Notes: generated by a model not told the origin, from the letters alone. A stretch of DNA of 34,348 nucleotides from CALWOS01 sp963595735 (GCA_963595735.1 CAVBJJ010000020.1:1-34348); one strand, 5' to 3'. Shown: positions 15,910 through 24,444, counted from the stretch's first letter. Translations and numbers: made by a program.

Positions 15910-16581
15910 ATGGATTACAGACATGAATGGAAGCATATGATCTCTTATTCCGATCAGCTGATTCTGCGCCAGCGGCTTGGCGCGGTGATGCAGCCGGATC
16001 CCTATGCGGTCAATGGTAAGTATTGGATTCGCAGCCTGTATTTTGATACGCCGGCAGATACCGCGCTGCGGGAGAAGCTGGACGGGGTCAGCCGCCGGGA
16101 AAAATTTCGGATTCGCTATTACAATCAAAATACCGGTTTGATTCATCTGGAAAAGAAAAGCAAGCTGGCCGGGCTGGGCAATAAACAAAAGGCGGTGCTC
16201 ACAGCGCAGGAAGCGCAGAAAATCGTGGATGGCGACCTGGACTGGATGCTTTTCTCTGGAAGGCCGCTGGTTCAGGAATTATATTCCAAAATGCGAACCA
16301 AGCAACTGCGGCCCAAAACGATTGTGGATTACACCCGGGAGCCGTTTGTCTATGCCCCCGGAAATGTCCGGGTGACCATGGACTATGACATTCGCACGGG
16401 ACTGGGCTGTACGGACTTTCTTGATCCCCATTGCGCCACTGTTCCGGCGGGGGAGAGCCCCATAGTTCTGGAGGTGAAGTGGGATGCCTTTCTGCCGGAT
16501 AACATCCGTGCAGCCATCCAACTGGGAAGCCGGCGGGTATCCGCTTTTTCCAAATATGCACAATGCCGGATCTACGGCTGA
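15910..16581 (+). CDS. VTC-domain protein (polyphosphate-polymerase type)
   Basis: A 223-residue cytosolic protein of the VTC family, whose eukaryotic relatives make polyphosphate from ATP inside a basic tunnel. The tunnel motifs are all present: RSLYFDTP (41-48), REKFRIRYY (63-71), LEKKSK (80-85), Thr-Arg-Glu-Pro (142-145), RVTMDYD (154-160) and LEVK (187-190). It lacks an SPX domain and membrane helices. GGGAGGAGG at 15894-15902 supports the start. It is first in a three-gene operon with DUF4956 and CotH, a common but biochemically poorly understood association in Firmicutes. Polyphosphate synthesis or another triphosphate-tunnel activity is inferred. Confidence 0.87.
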   Translation: MDYRHEWKHMISYSDQLILRQRLGAVMQPDPYAVNGKYWIRSLYFDTPADTALREKLDGVSRREKFRIRYYNQNTGLIHLEKKSKLAGLGNKQKAVLTAQEAQKIVDGDLDWMLFSGRPLVQELYSKMRTKQLRPKTIVDYTREPFVYAPGNVRVTMDYDIRTGLGCTDFLDPHCATVPAGESPIVLEVKWDAFLPDNIRAAIQLGSRRVSAFSKYAQCRIYG

Positions 16582-16595
16582 GAAGGGAGATCATA

Positions 16596-17267
16596 ATGAC
16601 ATTCAATGACATTTTCAAATCCAGTTTTCTGGAAAATGTATCTGCAGTGTCCGCTTTGGACATTGTTCTGACGCTGGTTCTGGCCTTTGGTATCGGCGTG
16701 TTCATCTTTTTGGTATATAAGAAAACCTATCAGGGCGTGATGTACTCCTCGTCCTTTGGCGTCACACTGATTGCCTTGACGATGATCACCGGTATGGTGA
16801 TCTTGGCGGTGACCAGCAATGTGGTGCTGTCCCTGGGTATGGTCGGTGCGCTGTCTATCGTCCGCTTCCGGACGGCAATCAAGGAGCCGCTGGACATTGC
16901 GTTCCTGTTTTGGGCAATTGCGGCCGGTATTGTGCTCGCAGCCGGTATGATCCCGCTGGCGGTGATCGGCAGTGTAGTGATCGGTATTATCCTGCTGCTG
17001 TTTGTGAATAAAAAATCCCACAGCAATCCCTATATCGTGGTGCTCCAGTGTGCAGATCACGAGGCGGAAGTGGCGGCGACGGACTATCTGCGCACCCACT
17101 GCGCCCGCTGTGTGACAAAAAGCAAGTCTGCCCAAAAGGGCTGTGTGGAACTGAATTTGGAGATTCGCCTGAAAGAGGATAATACCGACTTCATCAACGA
17201 ACTTTCCGATATGCACGGTGTAAACAGTGCGGTTCTCGTCAGCTATAACGGCGAGTACATGGGATAA
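16596..17267 (+). CDS. DUF4956 membrane protein
   Basis: A 223-residue protein with four or so membrane helices (about residues 22-41, 55-80, 100-117 and 119-137) and a soluble C-terminal domain. The conserved segment VGALSIVRFRTAIKEP (83-98) between the second and third helices marks the family. GAAGGGAG lies just upstream; an in-frame ATG at 16563 inside the VTC gene is rejected. It sits between the VTC and CotH genes and may link an intracellular phosphate polymer to the membrane or export; the family has no proven function. Confidence 0.85.
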   Translation: MTFNDIFKSSFLENVSAVSALDIVLTLVLAFGIGVFIFLVYKKTYQGVMYSSSFGVTLIALTMITGMVILAVTSNVVLSLGMVGALSIVRFRTAIKEPLDIAFLFWAIAAGIVLAAGMIPLAVIGSVVIGIILLLFVNKKSHSNPYIVVLQCADHEAEVAATDYLRTHCARCVTKSKSAQKGCVELNLEIRLKEDNTDFINELSDMHGVNSAVLVSYNGEYMG

Positions 17268-17277
17268 GGAGACGGAT

Positions 17278-19374
17278 ATGTCAACACACAAGCACATTGA
17301 TAAAATCTGTCTTGTGGTGGTGATCCTTGCGCTGCTCCTGTGCGTGGTGTTCATGAACGGGGAAGTCCTGGGAATTCGCAAAAGCTCCCAGACGGCAGCA
17401 TACCAGGACACGCTGTTTGATACCTCCAAGGTTCATACCATCGACATCGTTATCGACGATTGGGATGGTTTTCTGGAAACTGCCCAAAGCGAGGAATACT
17501 CGGTTTGCTCCGTGCTGATCGATGGAGAAGCGGTCAAAAATGTAGGCATTCGCGCCAAAGGAAACACCTCTCTGACCACGGTGGCCAGCATGGATTCCGA
17601 CCGTTACAGCTTCAAGATCGAATTTGACCAATATGACAGCGGAAAAAGCTATCATGGCCTGGATAAGCTGTGCCTGAACAATATCATTCAGGACAACACC
17701 TATATGAAAGACTACTTGACCTATCAAATGATGGGCGCCTTTGGGGTCAATGCTCCCCTGTGCAGCTATGCTTACATCACGGTGAACGGGGAGGACTGGG
17801 GCTTATATTTGGCGGTGGAGGCCATTGAGGAGGCGTTTTTGCAGCGCAACTATGGCAGCGATTACGGCGAATTATATAAGCCCGACAGCATGAATGCCGG
17901 CGGCGACAAGGGTGAGGGCTTCGGCGGCGGAGATTTTTCTCTGGATGAGGAAACTGTTCGGAATGCCTTTGCAGAACTGAATTTGGATACCGCCAAATTG
18001 GACGAGGTGGACTTTGACCACTTCACCATGGAGGATATGCAAAGCCTTTTGTCCGATTTGGACGAGGAGGCCCAGAAAAGCCTGATGCAGGCGGTGATGG
18101 GAGACAGGGCCATGCCGGAGCCGCCGGGCGGCGATAAGACGCAAATGCCTCAGCAGAACGGTGAGAACGGACAGGAACAGAAGTCGGAAAGCGATAGCAC
18201 CGCAGCGGAATCGGACAGCAATGAAAGCCAGAAGCCGGATTCCGGAAATGACGATGGCGGTATGCGCTCGGACGATGTGAAGCTGCAATACATTGACGAT
18301 GACCCAGACAGCTATTCCAATATCTTTGACAATGCCAAAACCGATGTGACCGAGAAAGACAAGGCGCGGCTGATCGCCTCGCTGAAGCAACTGTCGGCCT
18401 ATGAAAACCTGGACGAGGTCGTCAATGTGGAGGAGGTCCTCCGGTATTTCGTGGTGCATAATTTCGTGGTCAATGGCGACAGCTACACCGGAAGCATGAT
18501 CCACAACTATTACCTCTATGAAAAGGACGGTCAGCTTTCCATGATCCCCTGGGATTACAACCTTGCCTTTGGCACTTTCCAGGGCAACGACGCCTCCTCG
18601 GCGGTCAATGATGCCATTGACAAGGTGCTCTCGGATCGCCCCATGCAGGCGTGGATCTTCTCCGACACAAGCTATCAGCAACAATATGAGACGCTGTATG
18701 CCGAAATGCTGGATCAGGTCGATATACAGGGTATTATCGACAGCGCTTATGAACTGATCGCGCCCTATGTGGAAAAAGACCCCACGGCATTCTGTACCTA
18801 TGAAGAATTCCAGACAGGTGTGGAAACACTGAAGCAGTTCTGCCAGCTGCGGACGGAAAGCGTGCGGCAGCAGCTTGCCGGCAGCACGGAAACCGTGGAT
18901 GTCGGTACGCTGGATCTGGCGGATATGGGTACGATGGATATGGGCGGTGGCTTTGGCGGCGCACCGGGCGGGTTCGATAGTGCCGATGCCGAGAAGCAGA
19001 ACGCTTCCGCGGCGAGTGCTGCCGAAACGCAGACGCCGGATGCAGAAAACACAGCGGCAAGGGAGACGGCACAAACGCCCCCTGACGGAGCCGCCCCGCT
19101 GGAATTGCCACAAGCGGAAACTGCAACGGAAAACGCGACAGATAATACCACGGAAACTCCGGCCAAAAGTGAAAGTACCAACACAGAGGAAAACGCCCGG
19201 ACGGATACTGCGTCCGGAGCGGAAGACCCCACGCCCCCGGGCGGTGCGCCAGGGGGGCAGTCACCCGGAGGAGATAGCCAGTCCAGCTCCACGAAAACCC
19301 AGGTGATGTTGCTGGCGGTATCCAGTAGCGTTTTGGTGCTTGGACTGTGCATCGCACGCCGCTTCAAATACTAA
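17278..19374 (+). CDS. CotH-family kinase-like surface protein
   Basis: A 698-residue protein related to the spore coat kinase CotH. An N-terminal membrane anchor (about residues 9-27) places the rest outside. Kinase-like segments include VGIRAKGNTSL (89-99), LDKLCLNNIIQDNTYMKDYL (128-147), the GEDWGLYLAVE segment (171-181), and YYLYEKDGQLSMIPWDYNLAFG (411-432) with the metal-binding Asp. A long Gly/Asp/Glu/Ser-rich insert splits the domain at about 205-345. A low-complexity Ala/Thr/Glu/Pro/Gly tail precedes a C-terminal membrane helix (TQVMLLAVSSSVLVLGLCIA) and basic end, so the protein appears tethered at both ends. AAGGAG at 17266-17271 supports the start; an in-frame ATG at 17227 is inside DUF4956. 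Substrate unknown. Confidence 0.85.
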   Translation: MSTHKHIDKICLVVVILALLLCVVFMNGEVLGIRKSSQTAAYQDTLFDTSKVHTIDIVIDDWDGFLETAQSEEYSVCSVLIDGEAVKNVGIRAKGNTSLTTVASMDSDRYSFKIEFDQYDSGKSYHGLDKLCLNNIIQDNTYMKDYLTYQMMGAFGVNAPLCSYAYITVNGEDWGLYLAVEAIEEAFLQRNYGSDYGELYKPDSMNAGGDKGEGFGGGDFSLDEETVRNAFAELNLDTAKLDEVDFDHFTMEDMQSLLSDLDEEAQKSLMQAVMGDRAMPEPPGGDKTQMPQQNGENGQEQKSESDSTAAESDSNESQKPDSGNDDGGMRSDDVKLQYIDDDPDSYSNIFDNAKTDVTEKDKARLIASLKQLSAYENLDEVVNVEEVLRYFVVHNFVVNGDSYTGSMIHNYYLYEKDGQLSMIPWDYNLAFGTFQGNDASSAVNDAIDKVLSDRPMQAWIFSDTSYQQQYETLYAEMLDQVDIQGIIDSAYELIAPYVEKDPTAFCTYEEFQTGVETLKQFCQLRTESVRQQLAGSTETVDVGTLDLADMGTMDMGGGFGGAPGGFDSADAEKQNASAASAAETQTPDAENTAARETAQTPPDGAAPLELPQAETATENATDNTTETPAKSESTNTEENARTDTASGAEDPTPPGGAPGGQSPGGDSQSSSTKTQVMLLAVSSSVLVLGLCIARRFKY

Positions 19375-19414
19375 TATAGATGCTTCTTTACCTTTTCTCA
19401 ATTTCTCAATAGGG

Positions 19415-19456
19415 AATCCCCCCAAATACGGAAAAAACACCGTATTTGGGGGGATT
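19415..19456. terminator. Strong bidirectional terminator after the CotH gene
   Basis: A perfect 17-bp stem joins 19415-19431 and 19440-19456 around an A-rich loop. It stands between the convergent CotH and EFR1 genes. Confidence 0.8.
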
Positions 19457-19492
19457 TCTGTTGTTGTTATATTGGTGGGGGGAGCAGGGGGG

Positions 19493-20248
19493 CTAGCCCT
19501 GGTATTCCGGACAGTGGTACCGGTGTCGATCCTTAGTGCGGCGGCCATATTCGATGGCCTCCGCGGGACAGTTGCAGATGCAGGCCATGCAATGGGTGCA
19601 GCGCTTGCCCCATTCCGGTCTGCCGTTGGTGAGCATGATGTTGTTCAGGGGACAGTTCTCCACACACAGTCCGCAGCCGGAGCAGGAATTGGTCGTGTAA
19701 AACCTGGAGGACTTGATCATGAGATTATAGAACAGACGATTGCCCAGCGTGGAGGCCAGCTTGCCGCTCCATTTGCTTTCAGGAACGGGGAGGGGGCGGC
19801 CGTCCCGAATGCGGCTGATGGCCAGCTGGATGTCCGGCTCTGCCTTAGCACGGATCCGGCGCGCCTGTGCAGGGCTGGGCGTATTGAACATGGCAATGTA
19901 ATTTTCCGGATAGACGATCGCTGCGGTGCCCATGTGGTGCAGCTGCAAACGCTGACACAGCGTGCGGTTATGTGCCATCGCGCCGCCGATGCTTTGCCCG
20001 CAGGTCATGAGGAAATACGCATCCTTGGAACCGGAGAGCTGGGCGGTTTCCAAAAAATAGACAAACAGTCGCGGCAGTCGCCAGGCATAGGTGGGCGCGA
20101 CAAAAACCCAGGGCTTGTCCGAATGCAGCTGGGCAGTTTTTTTGTGCTTGATGTATTCGCCGGCGTCACATAAGCTGTCGCCCAAAGCGGCGGCAAGCCA
20201 CTGGGCAACATAACGGCTGTTTCCAGTGCCAGAAAAATAGACGATCAT
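19493..20248 (-). CDS. EFR1-family flavodoxin-ferredoxin protein
   Basis: A 251-residue redox protein. The N-terminal half is flavodoxin-like with the FMN phosphate loop SGTGNSRYVA (6-15). The C-terminal part carries two 4Fe-4S clusters: Cys189, Cys192, Cys195, Cys199 and Cys217, Cys220, Cys223, Cys227. The EFR1 family is common in anaerobic Firmicutes; partners are generally not known. No membrane segment is seen. It is a single gene, bounded by terminators on both sides. Confidence 0.85.
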   Translation of the reverse strand: MIVYFSGTGNSRYVAQWLAAALGDSLCDAGEYIKHKKTAQLHSDKPWVFVAPTYAWRLPRLFVYFLETAQLSGSKDAYFLMTCGQSIGGAMAHNRTLCQRLQLHHMGTAAIVYPENYIAMFNTPSPAQARRIRAKAEPDIQLAISRIRDGRPLPVPESKWSGKLASTLGNRLFYNLMIKSSRFYTTNSCSGCGLCVENCPLNNIMLTNGRPEWGKRCTHCMACICNCPAEAIEYGRRTKDRHRYHCPEYQG

Positions 20249-20353
20249 ATGTCAATCCTCCCAGAGGTTTACGGATTCTGAATAAATCCATCATAGCACA
20301 GGGGAAAGGGCTTGTCGAGGGGGATTATGTAAACAAATGAAAAAGCCTGAAAA

Positions 20354-20383
20354 ATCGAGCCAGAGAGAAAAACTCTGACTCGA
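20354..20383 (-). terminator. Terminator of the NYN-domain gene
   Basis: Arms 20354-20365 and 20372-20383 pair over 12 positions with one mismatch. On the minus strand a TTTTT run follows. Confidence 0.75.
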
Positions 20384-20405
20384 TGGAATGAAAGATTTAC
20401 AGGCT

Positions 20406-21794
20406 CTATTTCCGCTTCAAGTGAAGGGACACATCTCCGTTTTCCCCAATGGAAAGCGTCATGTTCCGGATGTGCTTGTCGTAAAACTGCTTGCGCTCCG
20501 TAGGGGACATTTCGATCCGCGTGTTCCGCAGCGCTGCATCAAACATCTCGTGCACATTCAAGTGGAAGCTTTGGTTGAGCCACTGGGACATCTCGTTAAA
20601 AAGCGCGTCGTTCTGGATATCCTCACAATTTCCGGAGTAGAAATCGTTGAGATCGCAATAGAAAATCCCATCATCGATCAGCGCGGCTTTCAGATCCGGT
20701 CCGCACTTTTCCCACTCGATCATGACCAGGAAGCGGGCGTCGGGCATGGAGGAGATCAGCCCCCAATAGTCGGAGTCGCTGGAGACAATGATAAATGAGT
20801 CCACCTGATTCTGGTAAAATTCCTGGCAGGCTCTGGCAGTCAGCTTAATGTCCACCAGGGACTTGTTCTGCTTGACACGCTCAATCAGAATGTGCTCCAC
20901 GGGGATCTGGGTGTAGCTGTCCAGGAGTTTCCAGGCAGAGGCGCTGTGTACATCGTCAAACAGGATGATTTTGGAAATTTTCTGCATGACCGCATAGTCC
21001 AGGCTTCGCAGCGCCGCGCACAGCTTGTACGGGTCGGAGTTTTCGCAGTCCACGACCATAACGGTTTTTTCACTGCCGAAAATAAAGTCGTAAATGTTCT
21101 TTTTGATCATGTCCCCGGCGTCGGAGACCTTGCTGTATTCCGTGAACGCATCATAGTGCATCTCATACAGCAGCGTGAGGAATTTTTTATCGGAGTAGAG
21201 AATATTGCCGGCATCGTGAGGACTCCAGTTGATATACATCTGGTAAGGATAGAAATTCATTTTTTCATAATAAAGTTCTGCCGCTACCTTTGTTCCGTTT
21301 TCGGTCAGGCCGTCCGGCATGATAAACAGGTCTTTGATATACTCCCAACGCAGCCAGGTCGGAAACAAGTTTTTGCAATTATTGATTCGATCAGAGAGTA
21401 TCCGATTGATCTCGATGATATGATGACAAAGCTTAGTACTGGACTTTTTGATAAAATTGATGCCGTCTCGATTCAGCTCATCAAAAGCACCGGAGGGGAT
21501 CAGCGATTCCGGCACAGACTGCAAGCCGCAATAACAAGTTTTCATAAAGGTATTGATTTTTTTGAAATTGCGCTCAATGCAGGTACGGATGATGCACAAA
21601 TCACGAATGATTCTGGCGTGTTTGTTTTTGTAAAGACGCTCAAAAATTTCGTGCTGCGGCGGTTCGTGTTCATTGAGAAAAATGCTTTCCGGAACGCCAA
21701 TCAGAAACGCCACGGTCGAGACGATTTCATAAGTACTGTCTTTGTAGGCCAGCATTTCATTCAGGGACTGCGGATTGTTTGGATAGATCAACAT
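20406..21794 (-). CDS. NYN-domain (PIN-like ribonuclease) protein
   Basis: A 462-residue protein. Residues about 244-370 form an NYN domain of the PIN-like nuclease fold, with the acidic residues expected for metal-dependent RNA cleavage: Asp249 and Asn252 (VMVVDCENSD), Asp315 (SLVDIKLTARA), and Asp340 with Asp342 (IIVSSDSDYWGL). The N-terminal 240 residues are helical and unrecognised; the C-terminal 90 are also unassigned. AAGGAG lies before the ATG at 21794. It has its own promoter and terminator, so it is a single-gene unit. RNA processing or decay is inferred from the domain; it could also be a defence or stress protein, but nothing next to it supports that. Confidence 0.8.
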   Translation of the reverse strand: MLIYPNNPQSLNEMLAYKDSTYEIVSTVAFLIGVPESIFLNEHEPPQHEIFERLYKNKHARIIRDLCIIRTCIERNFKKINTFMKTCYCGLQSVPESLIPSGAFDELNRDGINFIKKSSTKLCHHIIEINRILSDRINNCKNLFPTWLRWEYIKDLFIMPDGLTENGTKVAAELYYEKMNFYPYQMYINWSPHDAGNILYSDKKFLTLLYEMHYDAFTEYSKVSDAGDMIKKNIYDFIFGSEKTVMVVDCENSDPYKLCAALRSLDYAVMQKISKIILFDDVHSASAWKLLDSYTQIPVEHILIERVKQNKSLVDIKLTARACQEFYQNQVDSFIIVSSDSDYWGLISSMPDARFLVMIEWEKCGPDLKAALIDDGIFYCDLNDFYSGNCEDIQNDALFNEMSQWLNQSFHLNVHEMFDAALRNTRIEMSPTERKQFYDKHIRNMTLSIGENGDVSLHLKRK

Positions 21795-21873
21795 GGTTGC
21801 GCTTGACTCCTTTCAATGATAAAAAATGATAACGATTGCATCAATCCGCGCAAGACGGATTTGATGTGAGTAA

Positions 21874-21902
21874 ACCATAGCACACAATCCTGGCTTTTGC
21901 AA
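21874..21902 (-). promoter_or_regulatory. Promoter of the NYN-domain gene
   Basis: On the minus strand TTGCAA (21902-21897) and TATGGT (21879-21874) are 17 bases apart. Its position about 80 bases before the gene fits. Confidence 0.45.
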
Positions 21903-21990
21903 TTAGAAAAAAATTAGAAAAATATGTGCATATGTGCAGACGAACCCCGAAAATTCAGCAGAAAATTCCCTGCAGGGAGGGGAATGAAAA

Positions 21991-22020
21991 AAGACCGGAA
22001 AGCAAAAAGCTTCCGGCCTT
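21991..22020. terminator. Second terminator hairpin downstream of the tRNA operon
   Basis: Arms 21991-22003 and 22009-22020 form a GC-rich stem with an A-rich loop; on the minus strand it ends in TCTTTTTT. It backs up the adjacent tRNA terminator. Confidence 0.7.
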
Positions 22021-22044
22021 GTTGTGAGATATGGAAAATAAAAA

Positions 22045-22070
22045 TCGGAGCAAAACAAGCTTTGCTCCGA
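22045..22070 (-). terminator. Terminator of the tRNA operon
   Basis: A perfect 10-bp stem joins 22045-22054 and 22061-22070. On the minus strand TTTTTATTTT follows. The arms are identical to those at 10198-10207 and 10214-10223. Confidence 0.8.
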
Positions 22071-22073
22071 CAA

Positions 22074-22148
22074 TGGAGGCGCCACCCGGATTTGAACCGG
22101 GGAATCGCGGATTTGCAGTCCGCTGCCTTACCACTTGGCTATGGCGCC
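22074..22148 (-). tRNA. tRNA-Cys (GCA)
   Basis: The minus strand folds as a tRNA with a 7-bp acceptor stem GGCGCCA/TGGCGCC, anticodon loop CTGCAAA (anticodon GCA), a GGTTCAAATCC T-arm and an encoded CCA end. It is last in the four-tRNA operon. Confidence 0.97.
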
Positions 22149-22151
22149 ATG

Positions 22152-22179
22152 AATTTAGCGGCTCAAGAGCCGCTAAATT
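22152..22179. repeat. Perfect inverted repeat between tRNA-Gly and tRNA-Cys
   Basis: Arms 22152-22164 and 22167-22179 are perfectly complementary over 13 bases with only two bases between them. In the transcript it makes a hairpin in the tRNA spacer; it may guide processing or partly terminate before tRNA-Cys. Confidence 0.7.
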
Positions 22180-22184
22180 ATTTT

Positions 22185-22260
22185 TGGAGCGGGCGACGAG
22201 GCTCGAACTCGCTACCTCCACCTTGGCAAGGTGGCGCTCTACCAGATGAGCTACGCCCGC
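22185..22260 (-). tRNA. tRNA-Gly (GCC)
   Basis: The acceptor stem is GCGGGCG/CGCCCGC, the anticodon loop TTGCCAA gives anticodon GCC, the T-arm has GTTCGAGCC, and CCA is encoded. Third in the operon. Confidence 0.97.
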
Positions 22261-22263
22261 AAA

Positions 22264-22339
22264 TGGTGCCTCCGGTCGGAGTCGAACCAACGACACACGG
22301 ATTTTCAGTCCGTCGCTCTACCAACTGAGCTACAGAGGC
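22264..22339 (-). tRNA. tRNA-Phe (GAA)
   Basis: The acceptor stem GCCTCTG/CGGAGGC contains one G-U pair, the anticodon loop CTGAAAA gives GAA, the T-arm has GTTCGACTCC, and CCA is encoded. Second in the operon. Confidence 0.97.
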
Positions 22340-22369
22340 AAATATAAAGCTGAAACGAAGTCTTTGCTG

Positions 22370-22446
22370 TGGTGGGAACAACTGGACTCGAACCAGTGAC
22401 CCCTTGCTTGTAAGGCAAGTGCTCTAACCAGCTGAGCTATGCTCCC
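22370..22446 (-). tRNA. tRNA-Val (UAC)
   Basis: The acceptor stem is GGGAGCA/TGTTCCC, the anticodon loop CTTACAA gives UAC, the T-arm has GTTCGAGTCC, and CCA is encoded. First in the operon. Confidence 0.97.
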
Positions 22447-22465
22447 GTTTCGCAACAGCTTTATC

Positions 22466-22494
22466 AGTATACGATAAGACGGTGGATTTGTCAA
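22466..22494 (-). promoter_or_regulatory. tRNA operon promoter
   Basis: On the minus strand a consensus -35 TTGACA (22494-22489) and -10 TATACT (22471-22466) are exactly 17 bases apart. The -10 is 20 bases before tRNA-Val. Confidence 0.8.
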
Positions 22495-22533
22495 TAGGAA
22501 AATCGAAAAAAATGAAAATTTTTCCGGAAGGAA

Positions 22534-24420
22534 TTACAAAGCCTCGGAAAGTGTCTCCCATTCGGCGTAAAGCGCGGCCAGTTTTTCGTTTAACGCGTCC
22601 TGTTCCTGCTGGATCTCCAGCAGCTTCTTATAGTCGCTGGCGTTTTCGTTTGCCTCGTTTTCCTTTTGGGAAAGTGCGGCCTCCAGCTTTTCAATCTCCC
22701 TCTCCAGCTTGGCGATCCGCTTGGCGGGGGAGGCGCCGCCTTTTTCCTTTTTGGGCTTGGATGCTTTCGGCTTGTCCGGGGTAGCCAGAGCCTGTGCCGC
22801 GGCCAGCTGCGCCTGGCGCGCCTGATAGACAAGGAAAGCGTCGTAATCTCCGCGAAAGTCCAGCACGGTTCCATTTTCCAAATACCAGATCCGGGTGGCA
22901 AAGCGCTGGATAAAAAAGCGGTCGTGGCTGACGAACAAAAGCGCTTCCGTATAGTCGGCCAGGGAAGCTTCGATCCACTCCCGGCTGGCGATGTCTAGAT
23001 GGTTGGTCGGCTCGTCCAGAATCAGCAGGTTGATGGGGTTTGCCATGAGCATACACAGCTTCAGGCGGCTGCGTTCGCCGCCGGAGAGGGCGGAAACGGG
23101 TTTCAGTACATCCTCGCCACGGAAATAAAACCGTGCCAGTTGATCCCGCGCCTGTTGGGGTGTGCATTTGATGCCATAGAGCAGGGTGTCGATCAGGTTC
23201 CGGTTGGGGTCGTCAAATTCCACAATCTGGGGCAAATAGCCGGTTTTTACCGCGGGACCCTGATATAAAAATCCCGCGTCCGGAAGCTCCTGCTGCAAAA
23301 TCAACTTCAGTAGGGTGGACTTGCCGGTGCCGTTGTCGCCAATCAGCGCAACGCGCTCGCCGCCGGTCATTTCCAGATTTAGATCCTGGAACAGCAGCTT
23401 CTCGCCAAAGGACTTTTTCAGATGCTCGATCACCAGTACCTCATCGCCGAAAAATTCCTGCGTACCAAAGCGCTGCTGCATGACCCGGGCTTTTTTGGGG
23501 CGTTCTGTTGTGGAAAGCTTTTCCATGCGCTTTTCCATGGAAAAGGCGCGCTTGTGCAGCTTGTCATTGCCCATAAATGCCCAAAGATGCAGTTTGTCCG
23601 CCGCGGCCTGTAATTGGGCAAGCTTGGCCTGATCTCGTTCATACCGCCGCAGCTGTTCCTCATAGCGGCGCTGCTTTTCCTCCACATAAAAGCTGTAGTT
23701 GCCGGAGTAAAACTGCGCCTTGCCGTCCTCAATCTCGATACAGCGCTGCACCACATGATCCAAAAACCAGCGGTCATGGGAAATGGCCAGCACCGTGCCC
23801 TTGAAGCGCAGCAGATACTCCTCCAGCCACTGGGTGGCTTTCAGATCCAAATGGTTGGTCGGTTCGTCCAGCAAAAGAATGTCGGTGTCCTCCAGAATCA
23901 GCCGTGCCAGATTGACCCGGGTCTTTTCTCCGCCGGAAAGCAGCGCAAACGGACGGCGGCGCATCTCCTCGGGAATGCGCAAACCGTTGGCCACGCGGTT
24001 GCGGTTGTGGTCGATATGATAGCCGTCCCGCGCCTCCAACTTCGCCGTGCAGCGGTCGTATTCCGCCAGAAGCGCAGGGGAGGGGGAATGCGCCATGTCC
24101 TCCGCCAGCTTTGTCAGCTTGTCCTGCAGGGCATAGATGGGAGCATGGGCGGTTTTCAGCACATCCTCTGTGGTGTAGTGTTCCGGGTAAACCGGGATCT
24201 GGCTGATCAGCCCCAGTCTGCGCCCCGGCGCAATATGTACCTGGCCTGCGTCCTCGTGGATCTCGCCGGTGAGGATGCGAAAGAGGGTCGTTTTGCCGCA
24301 GCCGTTGCGCCCCAGCAGACCCACGCGCTCTCCGGCGGTGATCTCCAGGCTCACGCCGTCCAGCAGCGTTTCGCCCACTTCAAATGATTTTACCAGGTCA
24401 CGAATGACAATATCAGTCAT
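22534..24420 (-). CDS. ABC-F family ATPase
   Basis: A 628-residue soluble protein with two ABC ATPase domains and no membrane helices. Walker A motifs are GRNGCGKTT (37-45) and GDNGTGKST (361-369). Signatures are LSGGEKTR (161-168) and LSGGERSR (445-452). Walker B motifs are ILLLDEP and LLILDEP, each followed by TNHLD. An interdomain linker (about 245-310) and a C-terminal Lys/Glu-rich coiled coil (about 565-628) are typical of YdiF/Uup-type members, which act on the ribosome. AAAGG lies before the ATG. It starts 24 bases after the LTA-synthase-like gene. A translation factor role is more likely than drug resistance, but ABC-F subfamily assignment is not certain. Confidence 0.93.
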   Translation of the reverse strand: MTDIVIRDLVKSFEVGETLLDGVSLEITAGERVGLLGRNGCGKTTLFRILTGEIHEDAGQVHIAPGRRLGLISQIPVYPEHYTTEDVLKTAHAPIYALQDKLTKLAEDMAHSPSPALLAEYDRCTAKLEARDGYHIDHNRNRVANGLRIPEEMRRRPFALLSGGEKTRVNLARLILEDTDILLLDEPTNHLDLKATQWLEEYLLRFKGTVLAISHDRWFLDHVVQRCIEIEDGKAQFYSGNYSFYVEEKQRRYEEQLRRYERDQAKLAQLQAAADKLHLWAFMGNDKLHKRAFSMEKRMEKLSTTERPKKARVMQQRFGTQEFFGDEVLVIEHLKKSFGEKLLFQDLNLEMTGGERVALIGDNGTGKSTLLKLILQQELPDAGFLYQGPAVKTGYLPQIVEFDDPNRNLIDTLLYGIKCTPQQARDQLARFYFRGEDVLKPVSALSGGERSRLKLCMLMANPINLLILDEPTNHLDIASREWIEASLADYTEALLFVSHDRFFIQRFATRIWYLENGTVLDFRGDYDAFLVYQARQAQLAAAQALATPDKPKASKPKKEKGGASPAKRIAKLEREIEKLEAALSQKENEANENASDYKKLLEIQQEQDALNEKLAALYAEWETLSEAL

Positions 24421-24444
24421 GGGAAGCGATACCTTTCTTGCGGG

